A DNA stretch of 64,000 bases from Pogostemon cablin (GCA_023678885.1 CM042985.1:17276465-17340464), one strand, 5' to 3'; positions 34,183-47,785 are shown, numbered from the stretch's first letter. Numbers and translations: made by a program. The notes: generated by a model not told the origin, from the letters alone.

Positions 34183-34839
34183 CGCCATCGAGAGAAATGT
34201 GTTAGCTTTAAGTTTAGAATTTAAAAATGTGAAAAGAGAGTGATAGAAGGTGACCTTCAAAACAAGGTTTGATTCGGCGGTATTGTTTTGTGAATGTCAT
34301 TTGCGTTTACAGTTAATGTGGACCAGAATTTGAGTAAATCTCCTGCACTTCACAATAATTTTGACTGCAGTTTTTCTAGTTTCCCTTCTCTTATCTCTCT
34401 GTACTTATTACAAATATACATCTTCTAAAATAATATTGCTACAGTGGACATTCATCCCATCTAGGTACCCAAGCCATATAAGTATTGACAGCCATAACCT
34501 CAAAGTTTTTGCAGATAAAAATTCCATTATATATTTTTCTACATCATTCCACTTCAAATTCAGAGTAGAGTTATTCCTTTTGATACAGATTTTCATGAAT
34601 ATAAAGTTTTTGCCTCAAGTGAAAATAGAAAAATTAGAAGGAGAAAGTGAGATGAATGAATTCATTGAATAATTTATTATGATTGGGGGCAGTGGCGAAC
34701 GAATAAATATAAGCAATCAACTTTGGCTAGAATGCTTTTGATCGCAGACATGGCAACTGCGTAGATAATAGGCTTTGTTGCTATTAAATTTAACGTAAAT
34801 TGCTAATAGATTAAGGGTATTTCAGACTTTTTGAAAATA
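34183..34839. other. Unassigned DNA
   Basis: AT-rich. 34361-34672 is open for 103 codons but shows no motif and no codon pattern that supports a gene. Confidence 0.3.
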
Positions 34840-34841
34840 TA

Positions 34842-35079
34842 CTCCCTACATCCCGTTTCAATGTTTACGTTTGTATTTTACACGTTGATTAAGAAGTATA
34901 ATATTTTAATAGATAGTGGATGGAAAAATATAATATTTAATATAAATTGGGTAGGTGTATTAGTATTGGATGATATATTAATTGTTTTAGGTGGGTCTCA
35001 TTTTCCGAAAAAGAAAAAGTAAACATTGAAATGAGACGCACAAAATAGAAATGTAAATATTGAAACGGGACGGAGGGAG
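34842..35079. mobile_element. Stowaway MITE 2
   Basis: About 238 bp, ends CTCCCTACATCCCGTTTC and GAAACGGGACGGAGGGAG, flanked by TA at 34840-34841 and 35080-35081. Confidence 0.9.
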
Positions 35080-35284
35080 TATAATTTAATTAAATAAAGT
35101 AGGATGTGTATTCAGTAATATAAGGGTGTGCATTTAAACCAACACTTATTTTTATATTAATTTTAATCTAAGAGTATGTATTACTTATTAATTAATTTAG
35201 AACTAATCGTTATCAGGTACACCAATCACTTACTACGATTAAACTCTTACCTTTATTATGTTTTATTAATGTTTTTAAATTTGA

Positions 35285-35454
35285 ACATTTCAATTCTTAC
35301 ATTTGTTTATTGCACGTTGATTAATGATTATAGTATTTTAATATACAGTCGGTAGAAAAATATAATATTTAATGTAAAGTGGGTAGGTATATTACTATTG
35401 GATGTGGTGGATGTGGGTCAAATGATGATATATTAATTATTTTAGGTGGGTCCT
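35285..35454. mobile_element. Truncated Stowaway, cut by LTR-X
   Basis: Matches the first two thirds of Stowaway 2 (GCACGTTGATTAA..., TATAATATTTAATGTAAA..., AGGTGGGTC) and stops exactly where an LTR edge begins at 35455. Confidence 0.7.
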
Positions 35455-36121
35455 TGTTAGGCGTATTTTGCACACTCCAATTAAAATCCTCAAGTATAAG
35501 GATATCAATTGTAATAACAAATATCCCAGTTAAATATCGTTCCCACTTAGACAGTTAATTATATTTTTTACTATAAATTACTATTCAACTAGAATTAATG
35601 TAATCGGTTTCTAAGATTTGAATTTGATTATTAACTAAAGAATTAAAATAACTTAGTAAATAATAAAAACAAAGAAGAATTATTCGAGAGTGAATTAAGA
35701 GAGAAATAACAACTCTAAGGTATCAGGTGTAGTGCAATTGATTTGGTTTCCTAGATGTCCTATTATTCATTCATGCTATTTTAATGGAAATACATCACAA
35801 GTCCCTATTAACCAACCAAATATGATTCGATTTCAAGTTAATAGTATAATTAGTTTAATAACAAAAGATGCGTGAGTAATCTTGAACCTCCTTCCCAGAT
35901 ACTAATAATGCAAGCTTAAAGAACCTCTGGATTGCCAGCTTGACTAATAAATATTCTCTGAAGGTACTAGTCAATCTTATTCACTTCCTACTTGAGTCCT
36001 TAATTACATTGTTCTACTAAGAAAATCAATTATCTAATTTACCAGCCCCTAGGATTATCGTGTTCACGGACAAACTACTATAATCCCTAGTAAATAGACA
36101 ATATAAACTACGTATGCACAC
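35455..36121 (-). repeat. LTR-X, fragment of a diverged Athila-type LTR
   Basis: Begins TGTTAGGCG (end of a minus-strand LTR). The following CCTCAAGTATAAGGATATCAA resembles the LTR ends of A, C and D (CCCAAGTNTNAAGGATATC). It is interrupted at 36122 by the LTR of element C. Confidence 0.65.
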
Positions 36122-37173
36122 TGATGAGTGTTTTCTCAACACATAAAATTATCCCCAAGTATAAAGGATATCAATTTTAGTTTCGATAGGCAACCAAGTG
36201 ATTATCGAACCCAAGGGACGGATGATTATCAATTAAATTATATTCTAATTAACTAAGATTATATTGGCAAATTGTATTTGGTTGGTTATGAAACTAAATA
36301 ACGTATAATTGAATAAGCAAGCAATAGAGAAAATTCGGTTGTGATCAAGTAAGTAATTAAGTAGTTCTTCAGGTCACCCAATTTTTTACTTATTAATTAC
36401 CTTTCCATGTGTTGATGTTCGACTCTACCTTGTGATTTATGGACGCATCACTAAACCATGCAAGTTTACTTTATAGACACAAGCAAACAAGCGTATGACA
36501 CGTGTGAATATCCTCAGAGCAAGAGGTATACTTCACCCCTCTTTCTAGGTACTATCATAATCAATTATTTCCTGTGCACTTAGTAATCTAACCTGATTTG
36601 ATCTCCCTTTTTAGGTACTATAAAGTTATACTCTTTATCCTACTTATTAACCCGAATAAGATTCAATCAACAAGTATCTATATAAGATAGTTCTGATAAG
36701 ACTTCAGAATCCCTTCACTTAGAATTATAACATATAATCCTGCTCAGCGGTGAACGTACTCAATCAATAACCAAGAGACGTATTCAGACTCTACATAACA
36801 GTTAACGATGCACAAAACGACCATGAATATGAATTTAAAAGGCACAATCTTATATAAAATAATCACAAGTAGTGTTGTACGAAGTTTACACAGGAAAATT
36901 CAATTAACTCATAAAACTTTCATAACCCTAGAACTACCGAGGTGGTTCTAGCCTTGAACTCGAGCTGCCTTCGAAACTTGCCTAAAAAATCGTATCTTCC
37001 AATTCTGAGCCTTCTAGAACTATTTTCCTATACACATATGCTCAAAACTACCTCACCAATCTCCGATTCATGGATTCTCCGTAAACAACCTGAATCATCT
37101 CAATAATAGACCAAATCATATCCTCTTTCCACACGAATCGGAGTCTATACTACGTGAATTTGCACTCTCATCA
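36122..37173 (-). repeat. 3' LTR of element C
   Basis: 1052 bp, TGATGAG at left and CTCATCA at right (plus view). It is about 530 bp shorter than the A, D and solo LTRs and lacks the TTCGACCA array. PPT at 37174-37188 (AACCCCCCAAACTTA). Confidence 0.8.
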
Positions 37174-37188
37174 AACCCCCCAAACTTA

Positions 37189-39172
37189 CTTCTTGCTCGT
37201 TCCAAGGCAACGAAAATCAAATAATTTCAGAGAGTGTAATCATGAGATCAAGCACACCCTATCCTAACACATGTAATTATATCAACTCAAAACATGCAAC
37301 CATCATACCTTTCATTCACGCAAAACATCAATCAATCATAATACTTCTACGAGTGCTAAGTCATCTAGCTCACGGGTAAATATTTACTCTCTCACTCAAG
37401 TGCAGTATATACACTTAATGGTTAATATTGACACTCAATTTCAATTCATATACCCGCGTGACTATAAGCTTGACAAAGGTCTCAAAAATCCATCAATAAT
37501 CGACTCAATAATAGGATAACAAAGGACTTGCTTCAAGATTGTAATGTTGGTTCTTTGGTAAAGGTGGAAGAATATAGATAAGTGACTAACTATACTAGTA
37601 AAGAATTACCTTGGTATATTGCTTTTCAATTGCTCCCTTCTTCACTTCTTCGTCCTCTTAACGATCACGTTCATATGGCATTCCTCCATCTTTACTTGGA
37701 TCAACCTCTTTTTCGTAGTAAAATACCAATTCCAGTGTTCTTCAAGTGTGAGGGTACCAATTTTGGGCACTACCTTCTCTAGTATTGGGGATACCGGTTT
37801 CAGGCACTATCCCTCACAAGATTTAACTCTTGTCTCAAGATTCTGATTTCACCAAATCTCTCCTTCTATTCCTCTTCAAAACTTCATAGAGCATTCATCT
37901 ACCTCCACTCTTTACTAGTAATATGTGTTCAAGGCTTAAAAGGTAAACGGCTCATTATCAAGGCTTGCCAAAGAAAAAGCTTAAATGCTCAAAAAGGGCT
38001 TCCAATGATAATCATATAATAAGGTAGGATTAATTTGGCTAAGTAACTTAAATAATAATAATGGCCTAAGATCATTTCCTAGCATCTATCAATTATAGAT
38101 TTTACACAAGACTCCAAGTCAAGTTCTAGAATACGAGTATACAAACGACTCTTAAGAATACAGGATCACGCGTATAGCACGATCAACAAGGCTCAAATCC
38201 TCACATGGGAATAAAATCCTAAGCACTCTTCAAAGCATGTAATCAATATCAATTTCATATGAACTACAAGTAAAACAGAACATGCTCGTCATCAACAAAT
38301 CAACATGCATCAAAATAGCACATGCATAGCATGAACAATCCTTATCAATAATAATCACAAACAATTCCATGTACCATCCTCCATCATCATTATTATCAGT
38401 ACATGCCACTCACACATGAATCAAACACTAACCCACAACAATCTCCACCTTTTAAAAATTATCTCCGGACTCCGTTCAACTATAGTTCTACTTGTGAGGA
38501 GTTGTCGAACAAGGTCCGTAAGTCGAGTAACCCAGGTCTGTCCCTTGAAATCCCCTCGCTCGACCTCCATTCGACTTGTACTTTATATTCGAACAGCCTG
38601 TGGAAGTCAAACGACATGTGTAATCCTATCTCTATTTTACCCTGACTTGCTCGACTTCCGCTCGACTTTCAAGTCTTGGTCGAACAACCTATATTTAGTT
38701 GAACAAAGTCTCTGTAAGTTTTGTTTACTTTGCTCGACCGTTCTTGACTACAACATCTTGGTCGAGCTGCAAGGTTCAAGTCGAACAACCTCTTTGGAAG
38801 AATTATGCATTTCATTTGACATTTCTCGCTCAAAAAGCATGGTCAAACAACTCTCCTGAAAGTCGAACAACCTCTCAAAATTCCTAAAATTCATACCCTT
38901 CTCGTATTTCCCTGCAACATTCAACTCTAGGACAACATCAAGTATCAAGATATCCAAAAATTAAGCTAGAGAAACTCTTTAAAACCATATAACATCAGGT
39001 GTAAATCCGCAATTACACTAGAAAGCTACACACCACTGAACACTAGGTAAATTGTGAAAAATTGATGCATCAAAATCGGATAAAGTTTTAATATACCGCA
39101 AAAACTAACTCTCCTAGCAAACGTTACAAAGAAAAGATCATATTCTCCACGTTATGATGAGGTAAGTACGTC
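37189..39172 (-). other. 3' UTR of C with TTCGACCA-type array
   Basis: Noncoding. 37750-37812 has the GGTACC/GGCACTACC motif pair. 38470-38880 carries many GTCGAAC/GTTCGAC copies, here diverged (GTCGAACAACC, GCTCGACTT). The env-like ORF of A and D is absent from this stretch. An internal PPT-like site follows at 39174-39192. Confidence 0.6.
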
Positions 39173-39359
39173 ACACCTCCCAAACTTAGTAGAAACTATA
39201 GTGAAAACTAAGTTTGCAAAGAGATGTAATTTCCAAATAATAAGCACGTCAAATATAAAAATTTCTCACTCACACCAATGAAATTAAAGCAATAAAATGG
39301 GAGGGAAAGCCACCAATAGACACTCATGTTTAATGTCGGAGAGTCACAACGGTATCATT

Positions 39360-40654
39360 CTAGTGCAAGGTATCCTTAAAGATGACACAAGCATCATCCA
39401 GCGACTTGTAATACTTTAAACGATGCCCATTTACCATTATGATGTCTTCATCTTTGTCCATCAACTCAAAACTTGCCCCTCCGCAGGCTCTATGGATAAT
39501 GAATGGCCCCGTCCACTTCGATTTTAATTTCCCTGCGAAGAGCTTCAAGTGAGAATTAAAAAGTAATACCTCATCACCTTGCTTGAACTCCTTATATGAA
39601 ATCTTTGAATCATGCAATTTCTTCATTCTCTCCTTGTAGATCTCCGAGTTCTTGTAAGCTCGATTCTGAAATTATCCAATTGATTAATATAAGTCATCCT
39701 CAACTCCTTTTGATCCTTTAAAGACAAGTTCAAACTCCTCAATGCCCTAAAAGCTTTGTGCTGAATCTCTACTGGTAAGTGGCACGGCTTTCCATGGACG
39801 ATTTGGTATGGTGACATATCCAACACCGTCTTATAAGTAGTCCGGAATCCCCACAAAACATCATCAAGCTACATAATCCAATACTTACTATTGGTTCCGA
39901 CTACCTTCTCTAAAATCTGTTTCACTTGTGGGTTGGAGACATCAGGTTGCCCATTCGCTTAAGGGTGATAGGGTGTAGTAACCCTATGCTTGACTCCATA
40001 ATCCTTAAGCACCTTTTCAAGAAGCTTATTGACGAAGTGAGACCCTCCATCACTCATTAGTGCTCTAGGAACTCCATAACGGGTAAATATATGTTTCTTT
40101 AAGAAAGACAACACAGTTCTTGAATCATTCACGCGAGTGGGAATGGCTTCCTCCCATTTAAAAACACAATCCATTGCTAAAAGGAAGTAGAGAAACTCAT
40201 TAGAAGGGGAAAAAGGCCCCATAAAATCAATCCCCCATACATAGAAGATCTCAACAACAATGCTTGGCTGAAGTGGCATCTTATCTCGTCAACTTATGTT
40301 ACCCATCCTTTGACATCTATCGCATGTCGCCACATATGTTTCATAATATTTAAAAAAAGTTGGCCAATAAAGAGCAGATTGAAGTACCTTTGTCGCCATC
40401 TTTTGAGCTCCAAATTGACCCCCATTAGGTTGTGCATGACAATAATCAAGAACGCTCTCCATCTCCATCTCAGGCACACACATACGGACAATGGAATTCA
40501 TACATATCTTGTAGACAAATAGATCATACCATATAAATGTCTCAACTTCCTGCTTGAATTTCACAATTTGATATCGGTTGAGATCTCTCGAAAGGCAATG
40601 TAATTTACATAATCCGCATACCATGGATCCATCCCTTGGGCAACCACTAAACAT
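39360..40654 (-). pseudogene. pol: Athila integrase, copy C
   Basis: Minus strand, the best-preserved integrase here. The zinc finger reads GGQFGAQK... CDRCQRMGN; the second zinc His is Gln. Core motifs are GIDFMGPF, MSDGGSHFVNK and, later, the HLPVEIQHKAF region; the third acid is not clear. The C-terminal module reads WTGPFIIHRACGGASFELMD and ends at the stop before 39360. A stop near 40279-40289 and frame changes near 39650 and 39900 break it. Confidence 0.8.
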
Positions 40655-41800
40655 GCTCTTTCAGCCCCTTCAACGAATACTGCCATGATCTTCTCATCAG
40701 GGAAAATCTCTTCTATGTATTCGAAAGAATCATCACAGTGCTCCCTTGTCTCCAACCTTGATAGGTGATCCGCCAAAATGTTCTTCGTTCCTTTCTTATC
40801 ACGGGTCTCCATATCGAACTTCTTCAAAAGAAGGATCCATCTAATGATCCATGGCTTTGTTTCCTTCTTCTCCATCAAGTACTGAATCGCAGAGTGATCC
40901 ATATACACTATAGTTTTCGTGCTAACCAAATACTGTCGAAACATATTGAACGCGTACACCACAGCCAAAAACTCATTTTCAGTCACCGTGTAGTTCCTTT
41001 GTGCCGCATCAAAAGTCTTACTCGCATAGTAAATGGCGTAGAACTTCTTTTCCCTCAACTGTCCAAGCACCACTCCAAGTGCTAAGTCACTTGCATCACA
41101 CATAAGTACAAACGGCTGAGTCCAATCCGGCGTGATCAAGATAGGTGGAGTAATAAGCGTCTCTTTCAAAACCTGAAAAGCTATTAGACACTCTTCATCA
41201 AAAGTAAAAGGAACATCATTTTCAAGTAAATGAGATAAGGGCTTCGAGTATTTCGAAAGCCTTTTATGAATCTTCTATAAAAATCGACGTGTCCAAGAAA
41301 GGACCACACTCCCTTTTCATTAGTAGGCAGTGGAAGCTTCTCAATTGTCACCACCTTTGCTCTATCCACCTGCAATCCCTTGGCCGAGATATGATGGCCA
41401 AGAACAATCTCATCTCTTACCATGAAGTGACACTTCTCCCAATTCAAGACAAGATTAGTTTTCTTGGCATCTCTTCAAAACAGTAGCAAGATTAGATAAA
41501 CAAACATCAAAAGAGGAACCAAACACAAAAAAATCATCCATAAACACCTTCATGATCTTTTCTATCAACCCATCAAATATGACCATCATGCAATGCTAAA
41601 ATGTAGCAGGCGCATTACATAATCCAAAAGGCATCTTTCTAAAGGCAAAAGTTCCTAAGGGCATATAAAAGTGGTCTTTTCTTGATCCTCGGGTGCAATC
41701 ATGATTTAATTATAACCCAAGTATCGATCCAAGAAATAATAATACTCAAATCCTGCTAGACGATCAAGCATTAGATCCATGAAAGTTAGTAATAGAAAAA
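40655..41800 (-). pseudogene. pol: Athila RNase H and RT, copy C (RT fingers deleted)
   Basis: Minus strand. RNase H is intact in frame from 41169 to about 40650: CDASDLALGVVLG, TENEFLAVVYAF and YMDHSAIQYLM keep the expected acidic positions. RT remains only from FHGS/FLDR (about 41780) through KVFMDDFFVF (about 41545), with stops and a frameshift. The DYRKLN region is missing; unrelated linker DNA joins directly at about 41785. Confidence 0.75.
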
Positions 41801-42341
41801 TTAAGAGATCCGATGGTTTCTTCGATCTCCTCTATCACTTCAATTCTTTTGCTCTCTTGCTTCACTTCATTAGCAACAGGCTTCATCGTCTCTTCAACAG
41901 TGGCCTTAGTGTGATTCACCACGTCAGTAGTGGTCCTCCTTCTCTGTTCATCCCTGGTATCACTTAATGCAAGTAAATTCTTAAGATAGTCAATACATGC
42001 ATCGTTAGATAAACTCTATGACTCTGCATCAGATAAGGCAAAGTTCTCCTCACACTCTTTATCGACCACTTCCACAGATTTGCATTGTTGCTGATCTGTA
42101 GGCCACTGCATCTCCTTATTCAATGAAAAATAATTTCCTTATCATTGGCCCGCAGCCTCAACTCTCCTTTGAACACATCAATGAGAGCTCTTCAGTAGCA
42201 AGGAATGGACGCCCTAAGATCAGAGGTGCACCATCCTTGTCATAATCCATATCAAGTACTAGAAAGTCCACAGGGAAAGTCAAATTCAACACCTTCACTA
42301 GCACATCTTCAATAACTCCCTCGGGGTATGTCAACGACCTA
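41801..42341 (-). pseudogene. pol: Athila protease end and linker, copy C
   Basis: Minus strand, in broken frames: FPVDFLVLDMDYDKDGAPL and LILGRPFLAT (about 42300-42200), then KGELRLR. The linker to RT differs from A and D. The protease active-site part is cut off by the CACTA-like terminus at 42342. Confidence 0.7.
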
Positions 42342-43177
42342 CACTATAGGAAATCATACATTTTGTGACAAAAATTTTTGCGATGCAAGAATTTCATCAT
42401 ATTTATAAATACATTTCATCATGACGATATATACGTTACAATTGTATTTATAAATACCTCTTTTCAATAAAAAAAATTATGGCCAGTTCTTTAATGATAA
42501 ATTTATGATAATTAGACACGAACACAAATGTCATGAATAAAATATATTTTCATGATGAAAATAAAATGTCATGGAACTTTTAAATAATTAGTGATGTTAT
42601 ATATTTTGTCACCAATATCATGCTATATATAGTGATGGTAAATAGAAATCGTCTTCTTTTTATTAGAAGATGAGTTATTTTTAACACAACAATTTAAATG
42701 CCACAGTTTTTTTAAGGATATCTTTTTAAAATAAAATATTAGAGGTTAATTATTTAATGTCAAATGTTAGTAATTAATGATGAAATTTTCTGTCATAAAT
42801 AAAAATAATTCATGACGAAAATAATTTTGTCATAAAATATTTAAGTAATTTGTGGCATCATAAATTTTGTCGCCATACATCTAGCTACAATGACAATAAA
42901 TAACAATCATCAGCAAGCTATACCTAATGCATCACATGAAAATTTTCATAATTTATCTTTATTTCCTTGGAAACAAATTTGTTATTTTAATTATTAATAT
43001 ATTTCTTCCCATAAATTATTTTATTACATGACTACACAGATGATTTATCTAATTTAAAATTTTTTATGCTCATTTTCTCGTCATGGGTTGGATTTTTCTC
43101 CTTTTTCTCTCTCTAAACTTTCTCTCCTCCTTCTCTCTAGTCCTCCTCCCTCGTGTGCCTTCTCCGCTAGGGGGCAG
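42342..43177 (+). mobile_element. CACTA-like (En/Spm) transposon, left end
   Basis: Starts CACTATAGGAAATC, directly after the target sequence CTA. The first 600 bp hold many TCATGACGAAA / TTTTGTCATAAA subterminal words in both orientations, typical of CACTA elements. 43080-43177 becomes CT-rich. No transposase ORF is seen. The right end is not in the window. Confidence 0.6.
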
Positions 43178-44765
43178 TGATGAGTGTGTAAATTCATATG
43201 TTTTAAACCCTGATTTGTGTGATAATGATGTATGATTTGATCTTAAGTCAAGATAAATCGAGATATGTAGTGGAAAGTCATGAATGAGGTGTGCTTCAGT
43301 CCATTTGAGTGGATTTTCAAAGTAAAACGGGTTAGAAGTGATCGGAATTGGAGAAAGGTTGTCGCAGGCACCCGGTTCGACCAACAGGAGAGTGGTTCAA
43401 CCAGCACCCCTGGTCGAACCAGGCATAAGAAAGCAGCAAGAGTGTTGTTCGATCACGACACTGTGGTTAGACCAAGCATGGTGGTCGAATTGGGGTCGAA
43501 CCAGAAGCATAACTTTTTGCAATTTGTGATTCAACGATGATACATATGGTTTGACCAGTCATTCGGGTCGAACAATTGACCTGCCAATGATTTATAGGCC
43601 GATTCGACTAGGCTTGATTGTTTTGACCAGGGGTCTTGGTCGAACCGATGTGCTTGCGGTATTTGGATCCGTATTTTTACACCTTCAGTGCATGTTTTCG
43701 CTTAAAAAGCCCATCCTAGGTCCAGAAAGAGAGTTCACAAGTATAAAAGGAAGACCCTACGCAAGGAAAAAGGAGTTCACCACCACTTTCATTCTACATA
43801 ACATCCGAAACCCTACCACCATCCACGGAGCTGTAAAGTGAGATTCGTCTGTTAAATTAAGAGAGAAGCGACGGCTCCCGCATCTAGGGTTTACTTCGCA
43901 TCTTAATTTATCTTATGATTTTCAAGACTATGGATAAGATCTATCCAACCATCATGATTGATCTCCGATCAATCATGGGCTAGGACCGCTTTGGTAGTTC
44001 TAGGGTTTATGAATGTTTATTTTATTTAAGACTATGTGTTTTTAATTCATACTCAGAGTTATTTGGTGCATCATTAATTGTTATGTAGAGTTTGAATACA
44101 TATCTTGGTTATTGATTGTGTGCGTTCACTGCTGAGCAGGATTCCATATTATGATTCTAAGTGAGGGGACTCCGAAATTTCATTAGAACTATCTTATATA
44201 AATACTTGTTAATTGAATATGATTCGGGTCAATAAGTAGGACAAAGAATATAACGTCGTAGTACCTATAAAGGGAGATCATATCGGGTTAGAGTACTAAG
44301 TGCACGAGAAATAATTGATACTGATAGTACCTAGAAGGGGGTGAATTATATCTTTTGCTCCAAGGATATTCACACGTGTCACACGCTTATTTACATGTGT
44401 CTATAGAGTAGATTTTCATGGCTTAGTGACGCGTCCATACTTCACAAGGCAAAGTTGGACATTGATTCACGGAAATGATATTTATATGCAAAACTGGATG
44501 GCTCGAAGGACTACCTATCTTCTCATTTATTCACTTTCATTCAATATCTACTGTGTATTTATTTTAATTGTTCTTTTAATTATTTAGTATATTGGTTACT
44601 TAATCACACAACTATTTTGTCATAATAGTCTTAATAAGTTGGAATATAATTAAATTGATAATAATATTTTATTTGGGTTCGATAATCACTTGGTCGCTTA
44701 TCAAAGCTACAATAGCATCCTTAACACTTGGGAATTAATATCGTGTATAGAGAAAACGCTCATCA
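43178..44765 (+). repeat. Solo Athila LTR
   Basis: 1588 bp, TGATGAG...CTCATCA, flanked by GGCAG (43173-43177) and GGTAG (44766-44770), a 5-bp duplication with one mismatch. Neither PBS nor PPT follows, so it is a solo LTR left by LTR-LTR recombination. Motif array 43374-43645, TATAAAAG at 43742-43749. Confidence 0.85.
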
Positions 44766-46100
44766 GGTAGGTTTCTGGTTTCTCCGGCTGTGCTCTCCGG
44801 TGTAGATACCTGCCCCCTTGCCATCCTCTTTTATTTACCGTCGATTTCTTTTTACTCTTTACATCCGCCAGATTTGGTGTTTCCATTTTCTGTTTCAGCA
44901 CCCAACTGCCGCCACTGGTTTGGATCTTCTATACGATTTTTAGATCGTATGTCTCACCTCAAGGATCTCTTCCTGGTTTCTTCACCTCCGCTGCTCTCTC
45001 TCTTCTCTGATGCCCTTAACACAGGATTTTTTTCTCTAATTTTTTTGCTGGGCATGGGATTGTCAATCTAGATTCGGAGCACCTTTGCTCAAGGTTTGCT
45101 CAGCCATTGCTTGATCTCTTTCGCCAGTTTTATTTCTGGTTGCTTCAGTGCAGCCCTTGCATCCTCTAGACTTACTGCATTTGATGCGGCTGCGTGCTTC
45201 GTTTTTGGTACGGGGGCCACTGGAAAATCGGACTTTCATGGAAGCCTCGTCACAAGGGCCTGTTGCGCCTTCCATTTTCTTCCTCTCCGTCCAGTTCTTC
45301 AGGTCCGTAGGTCGTCATTCTTGCGGCCTTTATTTTTTTGATGGAAGGTGTTTTCTTTTCCAACATAGTTGTACTGGATACGCCAACGCAGCCACTCCGG
45401 TGCCTCTCCTGGTTCACGCTGTGACAGCAGCTTTCGACACCTATCCCTCGTCGGAGGTTTCTGCATCAGACCTACCATCTTGATTTTCCCGCGCCTGAAG
45501 CATCCTTTTCTCAGCAGCAGGCCTTTTTCCCGACGAGCAGCTATCCCTTCTGTGTCGCTTCAACGCTCTAAGCTGCCGTCCTTGCTAGGGTTTGACAGCC
45601 GAGCTTCCCTTTTTCTTGGGCGTATTTCCTGCATTCTTGCAGGTTGCACAAAGTAGCCTCTTTGCTTTCTTCTTTTAGCTACCTGCTACTGTCCTTTTCT
45701 TCCTTAGCTTAGCTGCCCTTGACCCCACTTTTCCCCATCTTTCAACATGCTGCTCGGCTTTTCTTTGGTGGACCCCCACCATTTTCAAATCCTGCTCCTA
45801 TTCTTCTCTCATGAGTCATGTGCTCATCACCTTTTGGTAGCTAGGATACACTATAGAGGACTTTTACTTTGATTTCCAATTTCATTTTTGGCCTTCTATT
45901 TATTATGGGATTTGTTGGATGCGTTTCTTACCGCTCAGTCCAGCAGCCCATCCCTCAAACCATTTTTGGCTTTTCACCTTAATGCATAGGGACTTTATTG
46001 CCACATACTTCTCCCATGCATCATCATATGAGACTAGACTTGCTTAGATATCCTTAGTTTACCATTGCTAGTCTAATTAAGGCAGCTCTTTTCGAGCCCT
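44766..46100. other. Unidentified CT-rich DNA between two inverted LTRs
   Basis: More GC-rich than its neighbours and pyrimidine-rich on the plus strand. With the solo LTR removed it is continuous with 43080-43177. The longest plus-strand frame (45148-45483) has no recognised domain, and stops lie in all frames. It may be the interior of the CACTA-like element, a captured gene fragment or a LINE 5' region. Confidence 0.3.
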
Positions 46101-47770
46101 TAATGAGCGTTCTTAACGCACAATATTAATCTCCAAGTGTGAAGGATGCTATTGTAGCTTTGATAAGCAACCAAGTGTTTATCAAACCCAAAAGACATAT
46201 TATTATCAATTTAATTATAATCTAACTTATTAAGACTAGTATGGCAATACAGTTGTAATGATTAAGTAACCAATAAACATATAATTAAAAGAACAATTAA
46301 AATAAACAAGCAGTAGAGATTAAACGAAAGTGAATAAGTGAGAAGATAGGTAGTTCTTCAAGACATTCAGTTTTACTTATTAATTTCCATTGCGTGTATC
46401 AATGTCTGACTCTGCCTTGTGGAGTATGGACGTATCACTAAACCATGAAATCTACTCTATAGACCAAAGTACATAAGCTTGTGACACGTGTGAATATCCT
46501 TGGAACAAGAGATATAATTCACCCACATTTCTAGGTACTATCAGTATTATTTATTTCCCATGCACTTAGTACTCTAACTCGATATGATCTCCCTTTATAG
46601 GTACTATGAAGTTATTCTCTTTGTCCTACTTATTAACCCGAATCATATTCAATTAACAAGTATTTATATAAGATAGTTCTAATGAGACTTCGTAGTCTCC
46701 TCACTTAGAATCATAACATATAATCCTGCTCAATAGTGAACACATTCATTGAATAATCACGATATGTATTCAGACTCTACATTACAATTAATTATGTACA
46801 AAACAACTCTGAGTATGAATTAAAAATGCATAGTCTTATATAAAATAAACCACAAGTAGTATTGTACGGAATACACACACGGATGTTCAATTAACTCACA
46901 AAACCTTCATTAACCCTAAAACTAACAAAGCGGTTCTAGCCCATGATGGATCAAAGAACAACCATGGTGGTTGGATAGATCTTACCCATAGTTTTGAAAA
47001 TTAAAAGATAAATTAAGATGCGAAGTAAACCCAAGATGCGGGTGCCATCGCGTCTCTCTCCGTCTTGAATCTTCACTTGGTTCTCACTTGATTAGATAGA
47101 CGAATCTCTCTCCACAGCTCCATGGATGATGGTAGGATTTTGGATGTTGTGTAGAATGAAGGTGGTGATTGGCACTCTTTTCCCTTGTGTAGGGTCTTCC
47201 TTTTATAGCTTTAGCTCCCCTCAAGGACCTAGGATGAGATTTTTGAGTAAAAACACGTGCTGAAGGTGTAAAAATATGGATCCGAGAGTTTCTCACGTAT
47301 TGGTTCGACTAAGGCCCCTGGTCGAATCAACCAAGGCCTCGTCGAACCGGCCTATAATGAATTTACGGGCTCCTGGTTTGACTCAAATAGCTGGTCGAAC
47401 TAGAAGCTTCGTGGTCGAACCACACCCGTGAATCTTTATGATTTTGGTTCGACCACGGTTCGATCAACATGCTTGGTCGAACCACAGTGTCGTGGTCGAA
47501 CCACACTTTTCTTATCTTCTTGCGCCTGGTTCAATCATGGGTGTTGGTCGAACCATCCCCCATTTGGTCGTACCGGGTGCCTACAATACCCCTTCTCTGG
47601 TTCTGATCACTTCTATCCTATTTTCCTTCAAAAATCCACTCAAACAACCTTACACGCACCTGATTCGTGACTTTCCACTACATATCTCGATTTATCTTGA
47701 CTTAAGATCAAATCATACATTATTATCACACGAATCAGAACTCAAATTACATGAATTTACACACTCATCA
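46101..47770 (-). repeat. 3' LTR of element D
   Basis: 1670 bp; left edge TAATGAG (mutated TGATGAG), right edge CTCATCA, then PPT AACCCCAAACTTA. TATA box inverted at 47199-47208 and motif array 47299-47575. It is homologous to the solo LTR but in opposite orientation. Confidence 0.85.
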
Positions 47771-47785
47771 AACCCCAAACTTACA

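Larger units (their letters stand above)
36122..42341 (-). mobile_element. Athila element C, left arm
   Basis: Minus strand: 3' LTR, PPT, 3' UTR, motif array, internal PPT, integrase, RNase H, RT and part of protease. It is cut at 42341 by a CACTA-like terminus; gag and the 5' LTR are missing and should lie to the right. No env-like ORF is found between 37189 and 39350. Confidence 0.8.

Noticed and set aside
34361..34672. 103-codon ORF right of element E
   Set aside because: No motif, AT-rich, and no homologous copy or splice context in the window.
45148..45483. 111-codon plus-strand ORF as a host gene
   Set aside because: No domain, overlapping frames of similar length in the same GC-richer stretch, and no splice or start context that supports it.
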